Shown piece after piece: positions 1-7,810 of a stretch of DNA of 63,619 nt. A program made the translations under genes and the position numbers. The notes beneath the pieces are model-generated. The model did not search any database, was not told where the DNA came from, and saw nothing but the letters and a program-made list of their open reading frames with translations. The DNA is from Dickeya zeae NCPPB 2538. GTDB lineage: Bacteria; Pseudomonadota; Gammaproteobacteria; Enterobacterales; Enterobacteriaceae. Numbering within the stretch: the first letter of the stretch is position 1; each line of letters begins with the position of its first letter. The stretch is taken from positions 3,384,512 to 3,448,130 of the forward strand of contig NZ_CM001977.1 of the NCBI RefSeq assembly GCF_000406165.1. Direction: 5' to 3'.

Positions 1-61
1 ATTCGAACCTCCGACCGCTCGGTTCGTAGCCGAGTACTCTATCCAGCTGAGCTACGGATGC
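1..61 (-). tRNA. tRNA-Arg (ACG), cut by window edge
   Basis: The 61 bases are identical to the corresponding part of the complete tRNA-Arg at 135-211: acceptor 5' side, D arm, anticodon stem-loop with ACG and most of the T arm. The 3' end lies outside the window. It is the next copy in a tandem Arg tRNA array, as at the serV-argVYZQ locus of enterobacteria. Confidence 0.95.
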
Positions 62-134
62 ATTTCAAGATTTACTGAAAACTTCTCTTAAATTGTATTG
101 CTGACAACGCTATTGTCATAACGCATCCATTAAA

Positions 135-211
135 TGGTGCATCCGGGAGGATTCGAACCTCCGACCGCTCGGTTCGTAGCCGAGTACTCTATCCAGCTGA
201 GCTACGGATGC
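135..211 (-). tRNA. argV: tRNA-Arg (ACG)
   Basis: A 77-nt cloverleaf on the minus strand. The acceptor stem pairs GCATCCG with CGGATGC, the T loop carries GGTTCGAATCC, the anticodon stem CTCGG/CCGAG encloses ACG, and the CCA end is encoded (135-137). It follows tRNA-Ser in the same transcript orientation, eight bases away. The symbol is by synteny with the E. coli serV-argV array. Confidence 0.97.
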
Positions 212-218
212 AATTTAA

Positions 219-311
219 TGGCGGTGAGGGAGGGATTCGAACCCTCGATGCAGCTTTTGACCGCATACTCCCTTAGCAGGGGAGCGCCTTCAGCCTCTCG
301 GCCACCTCACC
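219..311 (-). tRNA. serV: tRNA-Ser (GCU)
   Basis: A 93-nt class II tRNA with a long variable arm. The acceptor begins GGTGAGG, the anticodon stem CTCCC/GGGAG encloses GCT, the T arm is GGTTCGAATCC and CCA is encoded. It is the first gene of the minus-strand tRNA array that continues past the window start; the order serV-argV upstream of csrA is enterobacterial synteny. Confidence 0.97.
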
Positions 312-373
312 GTACCGACACATAATCACTGAATTTCGTTTTCATTCAGCGCTCACCTGTCTGCGTGGCGCAC

Positions 374-401
374 ATATTACTTTCCCGGTCTTATAAGTCA
401 A
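374..401 (-). promoter_or_regulatory. Promoter of the tRNA-Ser/Arg array
   Basis: On the minus strand a -35 TTGACT (396-401) is separated by 16 nt from a -10 TAATAT (374-379). The -10 is followed by the GC-rich stretch GTGCGCC, the discriminator type typical of stringently controlled stable-RNA promoters. It lies about 65 bp before tRNA-Ser. Between here and csrA (402-592) nothing else is evident. Confidence 0.7.
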
Positions 402-592
402 ACAATTTTTCCGATATCAGTTCCGTTTGAACACTTCGCACCCAACAAGAACAGATTAACAACAAAAAGCATGCTTTATCGCCAATAAAACAACCAGTTA
501 TTCCTATTCACAAAAGCAAATACCGAATAGCCATTTATTGACGGAAATAAGGAAACACAGGGAGCAGAACGAAAAACATTCGAACAACAACA

Positions 593-614
593 GCGCCTCG
601 TCAACACGAGACGC
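593..614 (-). terminator. Hairpin downstream of csrA
   Basis: Minus-strand hairpin GCGTCTCGT-GTTG-ACGAGGCGC beginning 7 nt past the csrA stop codon and followed by a loosely T-rich stretch (TGTTGTTGTTCG... TTTTT). A plausible intrinsic terminator of csrA; the T tract is interrupted. Confidence 0.55.
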
Positions 615-621
615 TATTCAA

Positions 622-807
622 TCAGTAGGAGGTAGGCTGAGATTTCTCTGCCTGAATACGCTGGTAGATCTCTTCACGATGTACAGACACTTCTTTCGGC
701 GCATTAACACCGATACGAACCTGATTGCCCTTTACTCCTAGTACGGTAACCGTAACCTCATCGCCGATCATGAGGGTTTCGCCAACTCGACGAGTTAAAA
801 TAAGCAT
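622..807 (-). CDS. csrA: Carbon storage regulator CsrA (RsmA)
   Basis: This 61-aa protein is the RNA-binding global regulator that binds GGA motifs in mRNA leaders and is sequestered by CsrB/RsmB-type RNAs; in soft-rot bacteria RsmA represses exoenzymes and motility. The sequence is the full canonical family length, beginning MLILTRRVGETLMIGDEV and containing the RNA-contact stretch around VHREEIYQRI. The start is supported by an AAGGAG ribosome site (CAAGGAGCAAAGAATG) that itself contains a CsrA-type GGA, consistent with the known autoregulation. It lies between the tRNA array and alaS, as in E. coli. Identification is essentially certain. Confidence 0.99.
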   Translation of the reverse strand: MLILTRRVGETLMIGDEVTVTVLGVKGNQVRIGVNAPKEVSVHREEIYQRIQAEKSQPTSY

Positions 808-1070
808 TCTTTGCTCCTTGAAAGATTATAAAGAGTCAGGTCTCTCCGTTCTCCCGTCATTATCCATCATGGTTGGGGAAGACGTAAACCTGGATGACGA
901 AAATGTCTCATCATCGCACTCATTGTTTGTTACTAGTGTTCAGTTTAGTCGATATAAGACAGCTTGCGCTTTTTGTTATCACAACCAGAACTGGTCTCAC
1001 AGGCCATCTCTGGAGCTCCACAGAAGGCCTGTTCATCAGATCTTGTTTACGGCCATCCTTACCGCAAGCC

Positions 1071-1106
1071 AAAAACGCCAAAACCACTTAAAGTCATGGC
1101 GTTTTT
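1071..1106 (-). terminator. alaS terminator
   Basis: Inverted repeat AAAAACGCCA / TGGCGTTTTT with a 16-nt loop, 25 bp past the alaS stop on the minus strand; the stem ends in a T run. It is nearly symmetric, so it may work on both strands. The rest of 808-1130 (alaS-csrA spacer) should hold the csrA promoters; I could not pick one hexamer pair with confidence. Confidence 0.75.
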
Positions 1107-1130
1107 GCCGGGATAACACGTATTTAGTAT

Positions 1131-3758
1131 TTATAGCTTATCAACCACCCAGGCTTCAACGCTGGTCAACGCTGATGGCAACGCATCCACATCACTACCA
1201 CCTGCCTGGGCCATATCCGGACGACCACCGCCCTTACCGCCGACCTGGTTTGCCACAAAGCCAATCAACTCACCCGCTTTAACACGGTCAGTCAATTCTT
1301 TGGTCACACCCGCAATCAGGCTGACTTTACCATCCGCAACTGTCGACAGCACGATCACTGCAGAACCTAGCTGATTCTTCAGATCATCTACCATAGTCCG
1401 TAGCAACTTAGGCTCAACGTTGTTCAATTGTGTGACCAGCAACTTCACACCGTTGATCTCTTTCGCCTTACTGGACAGTGAAGAACTCTCCTGAGCGGCC
1501 TGCTGTTCCTTCAACTGCTGCAACTCTTTTTCCAGCCCGCGGTTACGCTCCAGCAACGAACGCACTTTGTCAGCCAGAGTGTTGCTATCCCCCTTCACCA
1601 GCTGCGTGACTTCATGCAATACATCACTCTGCTCATGTAGGGCAACTATTGCATTTTCACCGGTAACGGCTTCAATGCGGCGGATACCTGCTGCGGTACC
1701 AGATTCAGAGACAATCCGGAACAAACCGATATCGCCAGTACGACGAGCATGTGTACCACCGCACAATTCAATGGAAAAATCACCCATCGACAGTACGCGG
1801 ACATGCTCATCATATTTCTCGCCAAACAGCGCCATCGCACCTTTCGCTCTGGCAGCATCCAACGCCATCACATCCGTATCAATCGACAGATTACGACGAA
1901 TCTGGGTATTGACGATATCTTCTACCTGACGAATCTGCTCAGGTTTCATCGCTTCTGGATGAGAGAAGTCGAATCGCAGGTAGCTGTCATTGACCAGCGA
2001 ACCTTTCTGCGCAACATGCTCACCCAAGACCTGGCGCAAAGCTGCATGCAGTAAGTGAGTCGCGGAATGGTTCAGACGAATGCGGTCACGGCGGACATGA
2101 TCCACTACCGCATTCACCTTATCGTTGACCCGCAAGACACCCCGAGCCAACGAACCAATGTGACCGATTGCCTGGCCGTACTTCTGTGCGTCGGCGACGG
2201 AGAAACGGGCAGCAGCAGATACCAGCTCACCCTGATCACCCACCTGACCGCCAGACTCGCCGTAGAATGGCGTTTCGCTCAGAATCACAACCGCATCGTC
2301 GCCCGCCTGAATTTCCTGCACGGATTCACCCTGACGGTAGATAGCAACGACTGTCGACTGCTGCTCGGTACGCTCATAACCACAAAACGCGGTAGACGCA
2401 TCCACGCGGATCAGGCTGTTATAGTCAGCACCAAAGCCGCTGGCATCACGCGCCCGTTGGCGTTGCGCCTCCATGGCACGTTCAAACCCAGCTTCGTCTA
2501 CTTTCAGATTGCGCTCGCGGCATACATCTGCCGTCAAATCAACCGGGAAACCGTAGGTATCATAAAGACGGAACGCCGCTTCACCGCTCAGCGTATCGCC
2601 TTTAAGCTGCTTGATTTCTTCATCCAGCAACAGCAGACCACGTTCCAGTGTGCGGGCAAACTGTTCTTCTTCATTCTTCAGTGCTTGTTCAACCAGGCTT
2701 TGCTGACGTTTCAGCTCTTCACCTGCCGCCCCCATCACTTCAATCAGAGTACCGACCAGCTTGTAGAAGAATGTGTCTTTTGCTCCCAGCATATTCCCGT
2801 GGCGGATCGCACGGCGAATAATGCGGCGCAGCACATAACCGCGGTTTTCATTCGATGGCATCACGCCATCAGCAATCAAAAATGCACAGGAACGGATATG
2901 GTCGGCAATCACGCGCAGCGATTTATTGTTCAGATCATCGGTTCCGACTACCCGGGCTGCTTCGGCGATCAACGTTTTGAATAAATCGATATCGTAGTTG
3001 GAGTTCACATGTTGCAGAACAGCGGAAATACGCTCCAGCCCCATGCCGGTATCTACCGATGGTTTCGGCAACGGCAACATCGTACCATCCGCCTGTCGGT
3101 TGAACTGCATGAATACCAGGTTCCAGATTTCGATGTAACGATCGCCATCTTCTTCAGGACTTCCCGGCGGTCCCCCCCAGATGTGATCGCCATGATCGTA
3201 GAAAATTTCAGAGCATGGGCCGCAAGGGCCGGTATCACCCATTTGCCAGAAGTTATCTGATGCGTACGGTGCGCCTTTATTATCACCGATACGGATAATA
3301 CGCTCACGCGGGACACCTACCTCGTTGGCCCAAATGTCATAGGCTTCATCATCGGAGGCATAGACCGTAACCCACAGTTTTTCCTTGGGTAAGCCAAACC
3401 ATTGAGAACTGGTCAACAGCTCCCAGGCATAAGTAATGGCGTCACGTTTGAAATAATCACCGAAGCTAAAGTTACCCAGCATTTCGAAGAACGTGTGATG
3501 ACGCGCCGTATAGCCCACGTTCTCTAAATCGTTATGTTTACCACCGGCACGGACACAACGCTGAGACGTCGTGGCTCGTACATAGTTGCGTTTATCCAAC
3601 CCAAGGAAAACATCCTTAAACTGGTTCATCCCGGCATTGGTAAACAACAGTGTGGGATCATTGTTCGGCACCAGCGAACTGCTGGCGACAATCTGATGTC
3701 CTTTACTATGGAAAAAGTCGAGAAACGCTTGACGGATCTCAGCGGTGCTCTTGCTCAT
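1131..3758 (-). CDS. alaS: Alanine--tRNA ligase
   Basis: Class II alanyl-tRNA synthetase, 875 aa, the usual full length. It charges tRNA-Ala in the cytoplasm and edits Ser/Gly mischarging. The N-terminal catalytic domain is recognisable from the opening MSKSTAEIRQAFLDFF, the segment NDPTLLFTNAGMNQFKDVF and GDTGPCGPCSEIFYDHG. The editing domain carries the zinc-binding HSATHLLHAALR (HxxxH) and CGGTHARRTGDIG. The C-terminal part has the coiled coil (LLERNRGLEKELQQL) and the glycine-rich GGKGGGRPDMAQAGG C-Ala motif. It sits between recX and csrA on the same strand, the standard enterobacterial order. No anomalies seen. Confidence 0.99.
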   Translation of the reverse strand: MSKSTAEIRQAFLDFFHSKGHQIVASSSLVPNNDPTLLFTNAGMNQFKDVFLGLDKRNYVRATTSQRCVRAGGKHNDLENVGYTARHHTFFEMLGNFSFGDYFKRDAITYAWELLTSSQWFGLPKEKLWVTVYASDDEAYDIWANEVGVPRERIIRIGDNKGAPYASDNFWQMGDTGPCGPCSEIFYDHGDHIWGGPPGSPEEDGDRYIEIWNLVFMQFNRQADGTMLPLPKPSVDTGMGLERISAVLQHVNSNYDIDLFKTLIAEAARVVGTDDLNNKSLRVIADHIRSCAFLIADGVMPSNENRGYVLRRIIRRAIRHGNMLGAKDTFFYKLVGTLIEVMGAAGEELKRQQSLVEQALKNEEEQFARTLERGLLLLDEEIKQLKGDTLSGEAAFRLYDTYGFPVDLTADVCRERNLKVDEAGFERAMEAQRQRARDASGFGADYNSLIRVDASTAFCGYERTEQQSTVVAIYRQGESVQEIQAGDDAVVILSETPFYGESGGQVGDQGELVSAAARFSVADAQKYGQAIGHIGSLARGVLRVNDKVNAVVDHVRRDRIRLNHSATHLLHAALRQVLGEHVAQKGSLVNDSYLRFDFSHPEAMKPEQIRQVEDIVNTQIRRNLSIDTDVMALDAARAKGAMALFGEKYDEHVRVLSMGDFSIELCGGTHARRTGDIGLFRIVSESGTAAGIRRIEAVTGENAIVALHEQSDVLHEVTQLVKGDSNTLADKVRSLLERNRGLEKELQQLKEQQAAQESSSLSSKAKEINGVKLLVTQLNNVEPKLLRTMVDDLKNQLGSAVIVLSTVADGKVSLIAGVTKELTDRVKAGELIGFVANQVGGKGGGRPDMAQAGGSDVDALPSALTSVEAWVVDKL

Positions 3759-3894
3759 AATTGTCCTGAAATCAAGCTAAAAGAACAGTCGCGGGCAAGG
3801 TGGGTGCAACATACTGACGTGACCGAGCCAAACGCGAACAAAAAGTGGGAATAAGATAAATTTTCTTAGGAGGGAAGTAAAATCCCGTATGCGT

Positions 3895-4413
3895 TCAATC
3901 GGAAAAATTCATATATATCGACTGAATTTCATCGTGGGAAAAGCCGCGATACAGCAAATAACGTTGAACTTTAGCTCGTTCCTTCCAGCTCGTTGGCAAT
4001 GGTGAGCCAAATTTACGGTTAGCGACTGCTTGAGCTTGTAAATACCAGTCAATATCGCAGGACTGCAGCGCTACACGCTGGATGGATTTGTCGATGCCCC
4101 GTTGACTGAGCTCGGAGCAGATACGCTGGCGACCGTATCCCTTACGGCTGCGGCTGCTGATATAACGCTGTGCATAGCGCTCATCATCCAACCAGCCTTG
4201 TTGCCGACAGCTAAAGACAGCCTGTTCGACTTGGGTATCAAATTCAGAAAGTACAGCGCAACGTTCTGTACTCTCGCCTTCAAGATCCTCGCGTTCAAGA
4301 TTCTCGCATTCGAGACTGGATTGTAAATACGCCGCAATCTTGCGGCGTAATTCCATTTCACTGTGATCTCGCACAGCCAGCACATTCATTGCATAGCGGA
4401 GTACGTTAGGCAT
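3895..4413 (-). CDS. recX: Recombination regulator RecX
   Basis: This 172-aa protein caps and inhibits RecA filaments. It shows the helical repeats of the family, for example VEQAVFSCRQQGWLDDERYA and RSRKGYGRQRICSELSQRGI, and ends with SHDEIQSIYMNFSD. It lies 43 bp downstream of recA on the same strand and is presumably partly co-transcribed with it and thus SOS-linked. Residues 33-50 contain a short acidic repeat (NLEREDLEGESTE), longer than in E. coli RecX (166 aa), probably without functional meaning. Confidence 0.96.
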   Translation of the reverse strand: MPNVLRYAMNVLAVRDHSEMELRRKIAAYLQSSLECENLEREDLEGESTERCAVLSEFDTQVEQAVFSCRQQGWLDDERYAQRYISSRSRKGYGRQRICSELSQRGIDKSIQRVALQSCDIDWYLQAQAVANRKFGSPLPTSWKERAKVQRYLLYRGFSHDEIQSIYMNFSD

Positions 4414-4456
4414 TACCGATTATCCTGAGAACATACTGCCTGCGTAACGACGCTCA

Positions 4457-5539
4457 TTAAAAGTCGTCGTTCAGTTCGCCAGCCGCTTCCTCATTGTACT
4501 CGGCACTTTCACTACTGCTGACGCCACCCGATACCACTTCGTTATCTTTATGCAGCAACAATTCGCGCAGCTTCTTGTCGAGTTCGGCAGAGATAGCCGG
4601 ATTCTCTTTCAGGAAATTACAGGCGTTAGCCTTACCCTGGCCAATTTTGTCACCATTGTAGCTGTACCAGGCACCGGCTTTTTCAATCAGCTTGAACTTC
4701 ACGCCAAGATCAACCAACTCTCCGAAGGTGTTAATCCCTTCTCCATACAGAATCTGGAATTCAGCCTGCTTGAAGGGTGCAGCAACCTTGTTCTTCACAA
4801 CTTTAACGCGGGTTTCACTCCCGACAACTTCTTCACCTTCTTTGATAGAGCCGATACGGCGAATATCCAGACGGACAGAAGCATAGAATTTCAGCGCGTT
4901 ACCACCAGTCGTGGTTTCTGGGTTACCGAACATCACACCAATTTTCATACGGATCTGGTTGATAAAGATCAGCAGTGTATTGGATTGTTTCAGGTTACCG
5001 GCCAGCTTACGCATAGCCTGACTCATCATACGAGCCGCCAGCCCCATGTGGGAATCACCGATTTCCCCTTCAATTTCTGCTTTCGGCGTCAGCGCAGCAA
5101 CGGAGTCCACGATAATGACATCAACGGCACCAGAACGCGCCAGCGCATCACAAATCTCCAATGCCTGCTCGCCGGTATCCGGCTGGGAACACAGCAGATT
5201 ATCGATATCAACACCCAACTTTTTAGCGTAGATCGGATCCAGCGCATGTTCGGCATCGATGAACGCACAAGTTTTACCTTCACGCTGCGCGGCGGCAATC
5301 ACCTGCAGTGTCAGGGTCGTTTTACCAGAGGACTCCGGACCGTAAATCTCAACAATACGGCCCATTGGCAAACCACCAACACCCAGTGCGATATCAAGCG
5401 ACAAGGAACCTGTGGAGATCGTTTCAACATCCATTGAGCGATCCTCGCCCAAACGCATGATAGAACCTTTACCGAATTGTTTTTCGATCTGACCCAGCGC
5501 TGCCGCCAGTGCCTTTTGTTTGTTCTCATCAATAGCCAT
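4457..5539 (-). CDS. recA: Recombinase RecA
   Basis: RecA, 360 aa, the DNA strand-exchange protein and LexA co-protease. The ATPase core has the Walker A GPESSGKTTLTLQ, Walker B region VDVIIVDSVAAL and the L2 loop NQIRMKIGVMFGNPETTTGG; the C-terminus is acidic (EEAAGELNDDF), as usual. The frame stays open 18 codons further upstream, but the start at 5539 (MAIDENKQKALAAALG) is the conserved one and has an AGGAG site (AGGAGTAAAAATG). A LexA box lies about 85 bp upstream. Order pncC-recA-recX-alaS is enterobacterial. Confidence 0.99.
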   Translation of the reverse strand: MAIDENKQKALAAALGQIEKQFGKGSIMRLGEDRSMDVETISTGSLSLDIALGVGGLPMGRIVEIYGPESSGKTTLTLQVIAAAQREGKTCAFIDAEHALDPIYAKKLGVDIDNLLCSQPDTGEQALEICDALARSGAVDVIIVDSVAALTPKAEIEGEIGDSHMGLAARMMSQAMRKLAGNLKQSNTLLIFINQIRMKIGVMFGNPETTTGGNALKFYASVRLDIRRIGSIKEGEEVVGSETRVKVVKNKVAAPFKQAEFQILYGEGINTFGELVDLGVKFKLIEKAGAWYSYNGDKIGQGKANACNFLKENPAISAELDKKLRELLLHKDNEVVSGGVSSSESAEYNEEAAGELNDDF

Positions 5540-5621
5540 TTTTACTCCTGTCGCGCAGCCTCTGCCGCTGCTTCTACGCTGTTGCTTATTCATGATTCAC
5601 CGAACTGATGGATGCATTATA

Positions 5622-5637
5622 CTGTATACTCATACAG
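5622..5637 (-). promoter_or_regulatory. LexA (SOS) box of recA
   Basis: The 16-mer CTGTATGAGTATACAG on the minus strand fits the consensus CTG-N10-CAG with the ATATAT-like centre and differs from the E. coli recA box by one base. It lies 83-98 bp before the recA ATG, in the pncC-recA spacer, and predicts DNA-damage induction of recA-recX. Confidence 0.95.
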
Positions 5638-5650
5638 CATCAAGCCTATT

Positions 5651-6142
5651 TTATAAAAATCTCTCCAGCAGCGTTTGCAGAGCAAAAGCCACGGCCTGCA
5701 ACCGAACCTCGTGACGATCACCGTCAAACTGCATCCTCTGAGTGATGATATTGCCGGCTTTATCGCTAAAACCGAACCATACCGTTCCTACCGGTTTATC
5801 TGGCGTCCCGCCGTCAGGGCCTGCTATGCCGCTGACGGATACCGCAAAATCGGCTCCGGAACGGCTCTGCGCCCCACGAGCCATTTCCGTCACCACCTCA
5901 CGGCTTACTGCGCCACATTGTGCCAGCGTATTTTCCTGTACACCGATGAGCGACTGCTTGGCCTGATTGCTATAAGTCACAAAGCCATAGTCAAACCATG
6001 CAGAACTGCCGGCCACGTCCGTGATTGCTTTCGCCAGCCACCCGCCGGTACAGGATTCAGCACAGGTTATCTTCGCCTGACGCGCTTTCAGTCGCTCTCC
6101 GAGCTGCGCGCTCAGCCGCAATACGTCTTTTTCTGTCATCAC
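5651..6142 (-). CDS. pncC: Nicotinamide-nucleotide amidase PncC
   Basis: This 163-aa protein of the CinA C-terminal family converts NMN to NaMN in pyridine nucleotide recycling. Diagnostic segments are ITCAESCTGGWLAKAITDV near the N-terminus, SVSGIAGPDGGTPDKPVG in the middle and GDRHEVRLQAVAFAL near the end. It is a stand-alone amidase without the CinA N-terminal domain, as in E. coli (formerly ygaD), and sits directly upstream of recA, as there. The frame extends further upstream of 6142 in another frame only. mltB, usual on its far side in E. coli, is not present in this window. Confidence 0.95.
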   Translation of the reverse strand: MMTEKDVLRLSAQLGERLKARQAKITCAESCTGGWLAKAITDVAGSSAWFDYGFVTYSNQAKQSLIGVQENTLAQCGAVSREVVTEMARGAQSRSGADFAVSVSGIAGPDGGTPDKPVGTVWFGFSDKAGNIITQRMQFDGDRHEVRLQAVAFALQTLLERFL

Positions 6143-6343
6143 GGTATCCCGTTTTATCCATCGCGGCCCAATAGTAAGGGGCCCTTTCTTCTTCAGGGTA
6201 ACATTTTTCCTTTGAAAACCTTTTTACGTAACAGGAATGCGAAGCCGCGCGCAACATCGTACGGCAGACTGTCGTAGTATTGTCACTGTCTCGGTATATG
6301 CTCCACATACAATAATAACGTCGATAGCGTTTTATGACATGCA

Positions 6344-6366
6344 TGCCCCGCCTCGGGGCTTTTTTA
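6344..6366 (+). terminator. Orphan plus-strand intrinsic terminator
   Basis: GCCCCG-CCTC-CGGGGC style hairpin (GCCCCGCCTCGGGGC) followed by TTTTTTATT. No protein gene precedes it on this strand: the upstream 200 bp (6143-6343) hold no convincing reading frame. It may end a small RNA; a clear -35/-10 pair was not found. Confidence 0.6.
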
Positions 6367-6477
6367 TTGGTGTGGCAGGGCATAACCGAAGGTATTCGAA
6401 AACGGTGCCGCAGTGGCCGTGTCGAACTGCACGGATAAGCGCATTAGCAACACCGATATCTGGCCTTAAAATAATGC

Positions 6478-6499
6478 AGGCCTGTCAGCTGACAGGCCT
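6478..6499. repeat. Perfect 22-bp palindrome
   Basis: AGGCCTGTCAG/CTGACAGGCCT is a perfect inverted repeat without loop, located in a gene-free stretch. It has no T tract on either side, so it is not a typical terminator; an operator for a dimeric protein or a chance structure are both possible. Confidence 0.5.
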
Positions 6500-6965
6500 G
6501 GTGGGAATGGCATCCCGGAAGGTATAAACACTCTTGCTACGCAATACCGTGAGCTACATGGTGGATTAACGCATCAAGCGAGCAGACTACGTTTGCTATT
6601 ACTGCAGCCTTGCCGGTTGCAGGAACACGCTGGCTCTCGTTCATTTCTGATGGTCTTGATACCAGAAATAGGGCTTACGACAGGGCGACAACGCGGTTGG
6701 CAATCAATAATAGACACCTTATTCATTCTTGTTTTTTCATCCCTGGCGGGTAGTTAGCGCGATACATTCACTCTCCCATTTTCACTTTCCCTTTTCGCAC
6801 TTTTTTACATGCAGTGCGTATTAAAAAACTGACTTACTCTCTCACTCAATTTTATTTATCGGAAGGGAAAACGCCAACATGATACTGGCAAAAAAATATT
6901 TTTAATTTCCATCATGATTGTTCCCATCTAAATTATATTTTAGCAAAGAAGCATTGATAACAGAT

Positions 6966-7061
6966 AAAAAAAAGCCCACCATAAAGGTGGGCAAAGCTAT
7001 TGGGTTTTTCAACAGCAAGGATTTCGTAGTACTGGCACGACAGTTATCCATCCACTGTCTG
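6966..7061 (-). ncRNA. Candidate small RNA, unit A
   Basis: A minus-strand unit of about 95 nt runs from a predicted start near 7061 to an excellent intrinsic terminator (GCCCACC-TTTAT-GGTGGGC followed by eight T; hairpin 6974-6992). Its promoter carries a PmrA/BasR-like box (see 7068-7100). The only open frame (ATG at 7051) has no ribosome site and reads through the terminator, so I favour a non-coding RNA. Its terminator stem GCCCACC/GGTGGGC is the same as in the units at 7162 and 7505, which suggests common origin. Confidence 0.5.
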
Positions 7062-7067
7062 TTTATA

Positions 7068-7100
7068 AATTTACCTGACCATTCTTAAAATAACCTTAGT
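7068..7100 (-). promoter_or_regulatory. PmrA/BasR-like box and -10, unit A
   Basis: Minus strand: ACTAAGGTTATTTTAAG (7084-7100), then exactly 10 nt, then -10 TAAATT (7068-7073). The box fits the PmrA/BasR-type pattern YTTAAK-N5-YTTAAK with one mismatch. QseB recognises a related sequence, so the regulator is not settled. Confidence 0.6.
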
Positions 7101-7161
7101 TTTACCTCGAAATCAGCAAAAATTAATAAAAAACGAAAATACGACTCGCTGTTGTTGAAGC

Positions 7162-7252
7162 AAAAAAAAGCCCACCGCGAGGGTGGGCAAATGACACTAT
7201 TCTCTGGCATGAAGCATCCTGAAGACACAGGTTGGCGGTTTTCCTCCGCCTG
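7162..7252 (-). ncRNA. Candidate small RNA, unit B
   Basis: A minus-strand unit of about 90 nt between a predicted start near 7252 and a strong terminator (GCCCACC-CTCGC-GGTGGGC then eight T, 7162-7188). Near its 5' end it folds a hairpin GGCGG-AGGAAAA-CCGCC with GGA in the loop, and a second CAGGATG follows; both resemble CsrA/RsmA binding sites. The only short frame (ATG CTT CAT GCC AGA GAA TAG, six codons) is not convincing as a gene. Confidence 0.5.
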
Positions 7253-7258
7253 AAAGCT

Positions 7259-7291
7259 ATCCTATGAGATTAAGATTAAGCCAACATTAGG
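7259..7291 (-). promoter_or_regulatory. PmrA/BasR-like box and -10, unit B
   Basis: Minus strand: CCTAATGTTGGCTTAAT (7275-7291), 10 nt (which contain a third half-site CTTAAT), then -10 TAGGAT (7259-7264). Sixteen of the 17 box bases (TAATGTTGGCTTAAT core) are the same as in the b561 promoter at 9394-9410. Confidence 0.65.
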
Positions 7292-7504
7292 AAAACAAAA
7301 AAACAGAATTTTTTAGATATTATTTTTCAGCTCCATTATTCCCCCTTCATCTCTCAACAATCAGGAGAATGTACACAATGAAAATCCTTCTTATTTTCAG
7401 ACAACCAATACAACAAGCGCCCCCCCAAACCACTTAGGTATAACAAGGAAGAAAAAGAATGAATTCAGCCTACACACCCGCATGTTAACGTATGGCGAGA
7501 ACAA

Positions 7505-7591
7505 AAAGGAAAGCCCACCTGACGGTGGGCAAAGAGGCTATATTATTATGAGTAAAACCCTGGTGTTTTGGCGCGGAGAAGTTTTTAACTG
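7505..7591 (-). ncRNA. Candidate small RNA, unit C
   Basis: A minus-strand unit of about 85 nt ending in the hairpin GCCCACC-GTCA-GGTGGGC (7513-7530) and a T-rich tract (TTTCCTTTTTG). It starts just after the promoter at 7598-7630. No ribosome site with a following frame was found, so it is listed as RNA. Its terminator stem equals those of units A and B. The plus strand between units B and C has a 19-codon frame at 7378 after AGGAG, which I regard as weak. Confidence 0.45.
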
Positions 7592-7597
7592 AAAACA

Positions 7598-7630
7598 ACA
7601 TTACACCGGGGAGATTAAATCAACCTTAAC
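7598..7630 (-). promoter_or_regulatory. PmrA/BasR-like box and -10, unit C
   Basis: Minus strand: GTTAAGGTTGATTTAAT (7614-7630), exactly 10 nt, then -10 TAATGT (7598-7603). Both half-sites (TTAAG, TTTAAT) fit the PmrA/BasR-type direct repeat. Confidence 0.65.
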
Positions 7631-7680
7631 AATAAAAATAAAAACCATTTTTTCTGTGATGCTAAAAACATCTACATTAC

Positions 7681-7730
7681 AAATAATTCGAGTTGCAGAA
7701 AACACGTCCCCCCTGAATTATAACGGGCGT
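7681..7730. repeat. ERIC remnant (ends only)
   Basis: The first 18 bases, AAATAATTCGAGTTGCAG, are identical to the left end of the ERIC element at 17123, and the stretch ends with the ERIC-like TATAACGGG. The whole 90-bp ERIC centre is missing. It reads as an internally deleted ERIC copy. Confidence 0.6.
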
Positions 7731-7784
7731 AAATATAAAAATAAAAACACGCGACTAATAATCATTACCGTTATTATCAAAAAA

Positions 7785-7810
7785 ACAAAAAGCCCATCAG
7801 ATGATGGGCT
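7785..7810 (-). terminator. Minus-strand terminator, unit D
   Basis: Hairpin AGCCCATC-ATCT-GATGGGCT followed by TTTTGTTTTTTT on the minus strand. The unit it ends would start around 7880, where TTGACT is a possible -35, but no good -10 or PmrA-like box is seen. The first 420 bp of this stretch toward the SRPBCC gene (7811-8225) hold no convincing gene. Confidence 0.65.

Noticed and set aside
1..311. tRNA genes as integration site of a genomic island
   Set aside because: No integrase or duplicated tRNA 3' end is present; the two tRNA-Arg copies are a normal tandem array.
2055..2984. A 309-codon plus-strand frame inside alaS
   Set aside because: Antisense shadow of a highly conserved gene.
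6900..7051. A roughly 48-codon minus frame in unit A starting at 7051
   Set aside because: No ribosome site and it reads straight through a strong intrinsic terminator.
7369..7440. A 22-codon plus frame with AGGAG in the sRNA region
   Set aside because: Low complexity, no promoter or terminator on the plus strand; kept only as a remark.
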